From Hydrogenophilales bacterium (GTDB lineage Bacteria > Pseudomonadota > Gammaproteobacteria > Burkholderiales > Thiobacteraceae), in the NCBI GenBank assembly GCA_016235775.1, contig JACRIU010000122.1:1-51218 (forward strand): a stretch of 51,218 nt of DNA. The letters run 5' to 3'. A program made the position numbers and the translations under genes. This document shows, in pieces, positions 45,069 through 51,218 of this stretch; within the stretch, counting starts at the first letter, position 1; each line of letters begins with the position of its first letter. Below the pieces are notes generated by a model. That model saw only the letters and a program-made list of their open reading frames with translations, was not told the DNA's origin and did not search any database.

Positions 45069-45443
45069 TCAATAATTCAAAGAATCAAACCGCCGCGTTG
45101 TCCCAACCAATTCCACGCTGATTTGATTCGGCAGGCACAAGGCCGCATCGCCTGCGCGCGCGAGCCAGCCTTGCTTCACGCAAAGCTGACGCGGGCTCGG
45201 GTCGGCGGCGACGCGCACCCGGCCAGGTTCGATCTCCACCAGGCTGACGCCGAGCGGGCCGGGCACAGCGATGCGCCGCGCCTGATCCAGACGGGTTTCG
45301 GTAAAGAGTTGCCCGCCGGCGCGAATGACTACTTTTTGCGCTGCGCCGCCCTGCCAAAAAGTTGCGGCGAGCCAGGCGGTGAGCAAGACGCCCAGCAGCA
45401 CGACGAACCAATCACCGGCGCGGAAATAATGGAGGGGATTCAC
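45069..45443 (-). CDS. Membrane-anchored NusG domain II protein
   Basis: A 124-residue protein with one N-terminal helix ([20 protein letters not shown]) and an extracytoplasmic NusG-domain-II fold: [40 protein letters not shown] and [14 protein letters not shown]. The start is GTG at 45443, which forms a GTGA overlap with the rapZ stop and gives the membrane helix at the usual place; a longer ATG frame is a shadow of rapZ. It pairs with the Gx transporter gene. Confidence 0.85.
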   Translation of the reverse strand: MNPLHYFRAGDWFVVLLGVLLTAWLAATFWQGGAAQKVVIRAGGQLFTETRLDQARRIAVPGPLGVSLVEIEPGRVRVAADPSPRQLCVKQGWLARAGDAALCLPNQISVELVGTTRRFDSLNY

Positions 45444-46279
45444 GCCGATAACCCGCGGTGCCGCACCAGCACCTGATATTCGCTGCGGAATCGTTCCGCC
45501 AATTGTTCGGCAAAATACACCGAGCGATGTTGCCCGCCGGTGCAGCCGATGGCGACGGTGAGGTAAGCGCGATTGTCGCGGATAAAACAGGGCAGCCATT
45601 TTTCAACGTAATAGCGGATATCCGCCAGCATGGCGATCGCGTCATCCTGGCTTTCGATGAAATCCACCACGGGTTGGTCTTTGCCGGTGAATGGCCGCAG
45701 TTTCGGGTCGTAAAAGGGGTTGGGCAGGCAGCGTACATCGAACACAAAATCCGCATCGAGCGGCAAACCATGCTTGAAGCCGAATGATTCGAACAGCAGC
45801 GTGATGCGCGAGCGGTCGAGGCCGAGAAAATCCTTGACCCAGCCGCGCAAGGCGTTGGGCGAAAGATCGCTGGTGTCCATGCGGTGCCCGATCTCGGCGA
45901 TCTTGCCGAGCAGCTCGCGCTCCGTTTCGATGCTTTCGGAAATGGTGCGCTCGCCGTCGGAGAGCGGATGCCGGCGCCGGGTTTCGCTATAGCGCTTGAC
46001 CAGGGTTTCGGTGTTGGCTTCGAGGAACATGGCGCGCAGATCGATACCTTGATGCTTGAGCGCGTTGATTTGCTGCGGCAACTGGTTCAGCGTCTCGCCG
46101 CTGCGCGCATCGATGCTGACCGCGACCAGCGCGTTGCCTTCCTCCTGCAAAAGCTCGATCAACTGCGGCAGCATTTCCACCGGCAGATTGTCCACGCAGT
46201 AATAGCCGTTGTCCTCCAGGACATTGAGCGCGATGCTTTTACCCGAGCCGGAGAGCCCGGTGATGAGGATGACTTGCAT
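45440..46279 (-). CDS. rapZ: RNase adapter protein RapZ
   Basis: A 279-residue P-loop protein. In enteric bacteria it presents the small RNA GlmZ to RNase E and so tunes GlmS and amino-sugar synthesis. Walker A is [20 protein letters not shown]; other conserved segments are [40 protein letters not shown] and [20 protein letters not shown]. Betaproteobacteria often carry it near hprK or rpoN; neither is next to it here. Confidence 0.96.
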   Translation of the reverse strand: MQVILITGLSGSGKSIALNVLEDNGYYCVDNLPVEMLPQLIELLQEEGNALVAVSIDARSGETLNQLPQQINALKHQGIDLRAMFLEANTETLVKRYSETRRRHPLSDGERTISESIETERELLGKIAEIGHRMDTSDLSPNALRGWVKDFLGLDRSRITLLFESFGFKHGLPLDADFVFDVRCLPNPFYDPKLRPFTGKDQPVVDFIESQDDAIAMLADIRYYVEKWLPCFIRDNRAYLTVAIGCTGGQHRSVYFAEQLAERFRSEYQVLVRHRGLSA

Positions 46280-46280
46280 A

Positions 46281-46312
46281 GGCGTTAGGGATAAAGGAGT
46301 CAGGAGTTAGTG
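46281..46312. repeat. Partial inverted-repeat element upstream of rapZ
   Basis: GGCGTTAGGGATAAAGGAGT and the following CAGGAGTTAG resemble the right arm (reverse complement) of the element at 5253-5333. No second arm is present. Confidence 0.45.
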
Positions 46313-46538
46313 TACATGAGGCGGATGGCTTGCGTCATCGGCCAGCCAAGCCCTGACGCAGGGTGCGCCGCTCCGGGCAAAACTCCTTCCCCCTGCAAGG
46401 AAGATAAATGCCGATCCACACGCATACTTTCGACCCTCCACCCTAGCCCCCTTTTCCAGGGGGAGGGAATGTTGGTGCTATTTTTTTGCTTTCTACGCGA
46501 CTTCCGCAAAGATCAAACCTTGGCGAATCCCGGCAGAA
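46313..46538. other. Intergenic region between rapZ and the T6SS module
   Basis: No gene is seen. It contains CCCTAGCCCCCTTTTCCAGG followed by GGGAGGG (46441-46466), a REP-like hairpin similar in type to the one between cas1 and cas2. Confidence 0.5.
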
Positions 46539-47819
46539 TTACGATGCATCCTTGTCATAAGCCACCAGCGTCCAGATTGTTTCCACCTCTTTTTGAACCT
46601 GTCCACCGAAAAATCCGGCTACGCCGCGCCGCCGCGTCACTACAAAGGCGCTGGGCATGGGCTGGTGTTGCTTGATATGCATGCGGCGCTCTGTCACGCC
46701 CGGCGCACCGGCCGGGCATTCGTAAACGCCCGTCTCGGGGCAGGAACGCAGGCTGCTGACTTTGGTGCCGAGGGGCAGGCGTTTGGGGGTGGGGCTGGGA
46801 CTGTTGGGGTCGCCTGCATCGCTGGTTTTACCTGGCGTGGTGGGGCGTAGGCGGATGCTGTTGACGATGCGGTCGAAGAGTTCGATGGCTTGTTGGTTGG
46901 TGAGGCTGGGCTTGACCTCTTGACCAGCAGTGTCTCGACCGGTGATGAGTTCAAAGGAAATGGCAGGTTCGTAAAGCGAGGTGGGCTTGCCTTGCACTTG
47001 CCAATAAAACTCATGCCGCCCCAAACCTTTATTGTTAAAGAGTTCGAGCACCTCCTCGCCTGCTAAGGGGCCGACGGGGTGCTTGCCCCGGCGCAGCATC
47101 TTGAAGAGATGCGCTTGAGATTTGAGTGCAGGCGGTAGCGGCTCGCTGTTGCGTTGCAGTAGGGTAGGTTCGAGATTCGTGCCATTCACACTGATAATTA
47201 TTTTCACCAGCACATCCGGGTGCTGGGTTAGGCGGTAGTAGATCAGGGCGAATTCACTCTCCATCGAAGGCCGCCCGGCGAAGAAGCCGCCATTCACGCA
47301 AAAACCATCTTCGGCGGGGATGTCGTTGTCGCGGCGGTGGCGGAAGCGGGCGAGTTCGGTGCTGACTGTCTGGATACGTTGATCCATGTTAATTAAATTC
47401 GTGAGGCCATTGATTTTGAGTTGTATCCCGCCCAGGAGGTCTTTTGACCAGGCATAGCCTTCGATTTTGTAGATCACAGGAGCATCGTCATCGCCATATA
47501 CAAAGACCGCCCCTTGCGCCTTGGGCACATGCGCCATTTTTTTGAGTGGGTCATTTTTGTCTGCACGCAGAGCTTTCTCTCGTTCGAGCAAAAATTCCTT
47601 ATGCTTTTCCAAGCCCATTCGCGTGAATTCAAGGCGCGCGCCCATGATTTCATATTTCTCATCAATCACTTTCGTCGCGTGCGGCACCTCGATCAAGAAA
47701 CGTCCCACGCATACGGTCATAAAACTGCTATTCATGCTTGTTGTCCTTTGAGATGTTTGTGCTTGCGCGTGGCTGATACTGAGGCTTGCCAGCAGGATGG
47801 CTAGAATGTGTTTCATCAT
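46539..47819 (-). CDS. Tli4-type T6SS immunity protein
   Basis: A 426-residue exported protein with a signal peptide (MMKHILAILLASLSISHAQA). The mature part begins MTVCVGRFLIEVPHATKV and later has EDGFCVNGGFFAG and EFYWQVQGKPTSLYEPAISF, as in Tli4 immunity proteins that protect the periplasm against lipase effectors. The C-terminal proline-rich tail ending QKEVETIWTLVAYDKDAS is less conserved. The ATG overlaps the stop of the lipase gene (ATGATGA), which supports the effector-immunity pairing. Confidence 0.82.
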   Translation of the reverse strand: MMKHILAILLASLSISHAQAQTSQRTTSMNSSFMTVCVGRFLIEVPHATKVIDEKYEIMGARLEFTRMGLEKHKEFLLEREKALRADKNDPLKKMAHVPKAQGAVFVYGDDDAPVIYKIEGYAWSKDLLGGIQLKINGLTNLINMDQRIQTVSTELARFRHRRDNDIPAEDGFCVNGGFFAGRPSMESEFALIYYRLTQHPDVLVKIIISVNGTNLEPTLLQRNSEPLPPALKSQAHLFKMLRRGKHPVGPLAGEEVLELFNNKGLGRHEFYWQVQGKPTSLYEPAISFELITGRDTAGQEVKPSLTNQQAIELFDRIVNSIRLRPTTPGKTSDAGDPNSPSPTPKRLPLGTKVSSLRSCPETGVYECPAGAPGVTERRMHIKQHQPMPSAFVVTRRRGVAGFFGGQVQKEVETIWTLVAYDKDAS

Positions 47820-49468
47820 TTTGCCAACTGCGCGATCTTGGCGATGGAATACAGCGTGACTTGGCGCACGTACTCGTTCTTGTAGCTGAATTGATGATCG
47901 AAACCCGTCATACAGAAGGTTTGCTTGAGGCCGCATGTCTCCACCACGCTGGCGGAAACATGCGGCACGGTGCCATCACCTGCTTGGTCGCGCGTGTCAT
48001 CCAGTTTGAGTTTGATCTCTTCTTTATCCGGGCCGATGAGACCTGTTTCGCCGGTGATTGTGCGGTAATGCGCCTGAGCTTTTTTAAGCCAGCTTAATTC
48101 AAGTCTGCGTTTGGCCTTACCGCCTTTCCATACGATGTTGGCGAAAGCTTCTTGATCCTTGTCTGAGCCATAGTAGGCGTAGGTGACGCGGTGGAATTGG
48201 AGTTTGAGTTGATCGTGGAATTTCTTTGCTTGTTTGAGCGCAATTTCGTACATCTCCCAAGGCGACGCCATCCCATTTTTCTTCGCCAACCCCGCCGGAT
48301 CAATCAAATTCTCATCCACCATGCCCCACCACGCATCCTGTGCGCGCACACTGTAGATGTCGGCATAGGGGTCGGTCGATTCTTGCAAGGAGAGTTCGTT
48401 TTTACCCCCTTGCTGGTTTTTGCAATCTGTATGCAGCCATGCCAGCGAATAATTCTTGGTGGGGAGTAATTCTAAAATACCGGGCGCATGCGCCAGCACC
48501 GCTGTGGTGTCGGCAGCAGTGCCACCCAGCACGGTCGCGGCCATGTTTTCTTTAAAGGCATACCACGCGCCGCCCTCGGTGCCGGCACGAAAGCGCCGGT
48601 ACACCACCGGCGCGCCGTTCACCGGCTGCACGCCATGCACGACGCCGAGGATTTCGTCTTCCATGCCCTCCAGTTTGGCGCAAGCGCGCGCCACCGGCCC
48701 GCCCAGGGAATGCGTGACCAGAATGATGCCTTTGAAGCGGAAATAATCCGAGTTCTTGTAGTAGTTGGCGAATTCGCGCAGCTTCTTTTTGAGATGCTTG
48801 GCGGATTGGCCGCAGGATTGCAGCCAGTTATAGCCCACCGCGTGTACCGGGTAGTAATAGCGTCCCAGGCGTTTGAATTCGTCCGGGGTGAGGGGGGCGT
48901 GGCTGGTTTTGGGGTTCCAGTGTTTAAGCTTGGGATCGAATATCGCCTTCCAGCGCGGGGCGGGTTCGAGCTTGCCGGTGAGACTTGCATTCAGACCATT
49001 GCCATACGGCAAGTTGAGGGTTTTCTCCAACTCAATGAGGGTTTGACCATAACTCTCCCAATGCAGCGTGCCCCAGCCGCGGCGGCGCGCTTCTTTTAAA
49101 TCCATCGAGGGCATGTCCGAGTCGTGCGGCATTTCGATCTTGCCGTCGTCGGCGACTTCGGTGTCGTGCGGGTTGAGTTGGCGTTGGCGTGCGGCGGCGC
49201 TTTGGCTTTTACGGCGTTTATGCTCATCAAGCCCTTCCGATGTGCCATTAGGTGGTATCCAGGCAACAGTGCGATCGCTCATGCTGCGCAAATTACTGCC
49301 CATCACACCCGGCACGAATACCACCAGCACCACATCCTGCGGCGGCACGAGGCAGCGCGCCCGCACTTTGAAGCTCTCCGGGCTGCATACGGATTCCCAA
49401 TAGGGTTTGCTCTTACCCTGCTCCACTTTGTAGCGGGTGGGTACCCAGCGCGTGGCTTCTTTTGTCAT
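47816..49468 (-). CDS. T6SS lipase effector (Tle-type alpha/beta hydrolase)
   Basis: A 550-residue lipase. The nucleophile serine lies in GIILVTHSLGGPVARACAKL (THSLGG, a variant of the GxSxG elbow), after an oxyanion region VVLVVFVPGVMGSNLRSMSD. A likely catalytic histidine is in MTGFDHQFSYKNEYVRQ at the C-terminus. No signal peptide is present, as expected for an effector delivered by VgrG. It overlaps vgrG and the immunity gene by four bases each. The immunity type suggests the Tle4 class; phospholipid would be the target, in the periplasm of rivals. Confidence 0.82.
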   Translation of the reverse strand: MTKEATRWVPTRYKVEQGKSKPYWESVCSPESFKVRARCLVPPQDVVLVVFVPGVMGSNLRSMSDRTVAWIPPNGTSEGLDEHKRRKSQSAAARQRQLNPHDTEVADDGKIEMPHDSDMPSMDLKEARRRGWGTLHWESYGQTLIELEKTLNLPYGNGLNASLTGKLEPAPRWKAIFDPKLKHWNPKTSHAPLTPDEFKRLGRYYYPVHAVGYNWLQSCGQSAKHLKKKLREFANYYKNSDYFRFKGIILVTHSLGGPVARACAKLEGMEDEILGVVHGVQPVNGAPVVYRRFRAGTEGGAWYAFKENMAATVLGGTAADTTAVLAHAPGILELLPTKNYSLAWLHTDCKNQQGGKNELSLQESTDPYADIYSVRAQDAWWGMVDENLIDPAGLAKKNGMASPWEMYEIALKQAKKFHDQLKLQFHRVTYAYYGSDKDQEAFANIVWKGGKAKRRLELSWLKKAQAHYRTITGETGLIGPDKEEIKLKLDDTRDQAGDGTVPHVSASVVETCGLKQTFCMTGFDHQFSYKNEYVRQVTLYSIAKIAQLAK

Positions 49469-51218
49469 GCTTGTTCTCCTGAAGGTGCAGCTGGTGGTGT
49501 GTCTGCCGGGCCGAGTAATTCAAGGTTGAGGGCGTTAATCATGTCGCTTTGGGCAATCTCGGTTCGGCCATCTGCATCGGATGCGCCCTCGATGATCTGT
49601 CCGCCAGCCAGCTTGGCGCGGTATTTCCAATTAGCGAGGGGCTCCATATTGGGTAGGTTCAACACAAATTTCTCATCCGTTTTCATCTCCGATTGCGGCA
49701 TATTCGGCAGATTCAAACCCAACGCTGCCGGCCCTGCCAACTTATGATCTGCCGCATGCACGATGTGATTGCCGAGAATTTTGGAGACGATCTGGTTGTT
49801 GCCCCACTCCGTGCCCGCGCCTTGAGCGATGTAAGTAATCTTTGGCGCTTTGAGTTCGATGCCTTCCAAACCGGTCAGGATGACTTTGTTGGCGGCGATG
49901 ATTTCCACATTGTCTGAATGCGCTTGGATGTCGATCTTGCCCGATGCTGCAATGAGCTTCATGCCGAGCTTGTGACTGAAGAGCGAAATGATCTCCGCCG
50001 CCCGCGCCTTGAAGCTGCGCCCGGTGCTGATGCTGGTATCTTGGACGCTGACCATGTCCAGATTGGTGCCGGTGGCGAGGGTCGCGTTTTGCGGGGTGGA
50101 GAGGGCGATCCCGGCTTGCCCCGAGATGGCGACGATGGGTTGACCGCCCTTGCTCTTGTCGCCGTCCTTGTCGGTGTTGCTACTAGCTTCCCAATTCTTC
50201 ACATGCTCCAGCAACTGTTCCTGTGGTTCGTGATCGGTATCCTCTGCATGATGCGTGGTAGAGAGTTCGGACAGGTTCTTGAGAATGCTCAGGGCCAACT
50301 CGATTTGGCCTTGGAATTCCTGCCGGTCAAGCTGCTTGCCCGTGGCTTTGTGTCTTGCGTCGGTGGAGATCAGGATGCCCAGCGCGGCTCTCAATGCGCC
50401 GCTGAGGTCGGTTCTGAGTTCAAACCCCTCGCCCCCCGGCGTGCCTTTGCCCTCCACTCGGGGATGCACCAGATAACCCTGGCTGAGCTCGGTCTTGCCG
50501 TGATCGGTGGCGATGCGGATGCGCTGCTCGTTGGTTGTGTCATCCAGCACCAGCTCGTTCGCCCCTGCGCCCTTGTACATCTTGGACTTGATGCCGGACA
50601 TGGCCTTGTTGCCGGGCAGATCACCGGTGTGGGTGAAGGCGGCGGGATGATGCGTGCCGTTGTACAGGGTGCCGGTGACGATGGGCCGGTCGATGTCGCC
50701 GTTGATGAACTGGAGGGTGACTTCATCGCCGACGCGGGGGATGTACAGCGCGCCGTATTCGCTCCCGCTCCACTGTTGCACCACTCTGAGCCAGACCGAG
50801 TCTTTGTCATTGAATGAGGCCCCGCCCTCGGCATGATCGGCGGGCCGGGGGAATTGCAGGTTGACTTTGATGCGGCCTAAGTTGTCGGTGTAAATCTCCT
50901 CGCCCGCCGGGCCGACCACGATGGCGGACATGAGTTGCGGGGCAATCGGCGCGGGAATCTCTTTTGGAATGATGGGCACGACGTTGCGGGTGGCGGTGAA
51001 AGAGCTAGTAAACGGGGAGCGGGAAGCAGGGAGCGGTGAGTTGGCGCTGGCGCGGGTTTTACCGCTCACCGCTTCCTGCTCCCCGCTCCCCAGCCCTTCA
51101 GGCAGGTTGTTGCGCGCATTGAGGCTGATTTTAGTGAGGATGAATTCGCGATCGATGGCATCGTGCTGGTCGATCTCGGGATGATCGGCCAATTGAAAGC
51201 GGCCAAGGGTGAAGGCGC
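49465..51218 (-). CDS. vgrG: VgrG spike protein, C-terminal part (start outside window)
   Basis: The frame is open to the window edge and continues upstream: the last visible part encodes AFTLGRFQLADHPEIDQHD. Then come FILTKISLNARNNLPEG, a variable linker with an inserted inverted repeat, the gp5-like OB fold (NLGRIKVNLQFPRPADHAEG, VWLRVVQQWSGSEYGALYIP, RVGDEVTLQFINGDIDRPIV), and a DUF2345 beta-helix region. VgrG trimers tip the type VI needle and carry effectors. The ATGA overlap with the lipase gene indicates a dedicated cargo. About 584 residues are visible. Confidence 0.95.
   Translation of the reverse strand, partial: AFTLGRFQLADHPEIDQHDAIDREFILTKISLNARNNLPEGLGSGEQEAVSGKTRASANSPLPASRSPFTSSFTATRNVVPIIPKEIPAPIAPQLMSAIVVGPAGEEIYTDNLGRIKVNLQFPRPADHAEGGASFNDKDSVWLRVVQQWSGSEYGALYIPRVGDEVTLQFINGDIDRPIVTGTLYNGTHHPAAFTHTGDLPGNKAMSGIKSKMYKGAGANELVLDDTTNEQRIRIATDHGKTELSQGYLVHPRVEGKGTPGGEGFELRTDLSGALRAALGILISTDARHKATGKQLDRQEFQGQIELALSILKNLSELSTTHHAEDTDHEPQEQLLEHVKNWEASSNTDKDGDKSKGGQPIVAISGQAGIALSTPQNATLATGTNLDMVSVQDTSISTGRSFKARAAEIISLFSHKLGMKLIAASGKIDIQAHSDNVEIIAANKVILTGLEGIELKAPKITYIAQGAGTEWGNNQIVSKILGNHIVHAADHKLAGPAALGLNLPNMPQSEMKTDEKFVLNLPNMEPLANWKYRAKLAGGQIIEGASDADGRTEIAQSDMINALNLELLGPADTPPAAPSGEQA
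51014..51091. repeat. Inverted-repeat element inside vgrG, in frame
   Basis: Two 27-base arms (51014-51040 with GGGGAGCGGGAAGCAGGGAG, and 51065-51091) are reverse complements with two differences, around a 24-base centre. The total of 78 bases is 26 codons, and vgrG reads through without a stop, adding a low-complexity SGEQEAVSGKTRASANSPLP-type linker. Confidence 0.75.

Overview
The window looks like a chromosomal segment of a betaproteobacterium. I infer this from gene order (a tightly overlapping hemA-prfA-prmC block, ubiA, ubiX, rapZ, tpx), from protein style and from GC-rich codon use. A glycine decarboxylase split into two subunit genes fits the Nitrosomonadales and their relatives better than enteric bacteria, but the sequence alone does not fix a genus.

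Layout. 1-0.9 kb: 3' end of groEL. 1.1-3.5 kb: a membrane GGDEF/EAL protein. 3.6-9.4 kb: glycine cleavage locus, with a promoter and a single-aptamer glycine riboswitch, gcvT, gcvH, gcvPA, tpx, gcvPB and dgkA, broken up by several palindromic repeat elements. 9.4-12.7 kb (minus strand): grxD, then a four-gene cassette of the poorly understood HPr-rel-A type: a Tat-type exported protein with a CTPG/HAVAxLLNA-type domain, a PqqD-like peptide chaperone, an HPr-kinase-like protein and a nucleotidyltransferase. 13-16.2 kb: prmC, prfA, hemA. 16.3-17.75 kb: a decayed 1.2-kb island in a tRNA-Phe gene, with a 49-bp att-like repeat, a toxin-antitoxin relic, an ftsK relic and a second, disrupted tRNA-Phe copy. 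17.8-22.2 kb: trmB, a second GGDEF/EAL protein, ubiA.

22.2-29.6 kb: a LysR regulator divergent from an eight-gene operon: two DJ-1/PfpI proteins, a cupin, two exported beta-propeller proteins, a HAD phosphatase, a glyoxalase I-like VOC protein and an EamA exporter. This looks like a dedicated pathway for a reactive carbonyl or sugar-like metabolite. 29.6-32.1 kb: a PPOX-family protein, a phosphatase-fold protein without its catalytic cysteine, and a SEC-C protein.

32.2-42.6 kb: a type I-C CRISPR-Cas island bracketed by two copies of a 23-bp palindromic repeat. It has cas3-cas5c-cas8c(with internal cas11c)-cas7c-cas4-cas1-cas2 and an array of only two repeats and one spacer. A DUF433 gene is translationally coupled to cas3, an antisense addiction-module gene sits between cas7 and cas4, and a stand-alone diverged CRISPR repeat lies upstream. 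Its stem substitutions would all keep the hairpin through G-U pairs.

42.8-46.3 kb (minus strand): LON-domain protein, ubiX, an adhesin-E-like exported protein, a Gx-transporter/NusG-II pair and rapZ. 46.5-51.2 kb (minus strand): a type VI secretion module, vgrG (N-terminus outside the window), a lipase effector and a Tli4-like immunity protein, all joined by 4-bp ATGA overlaps.
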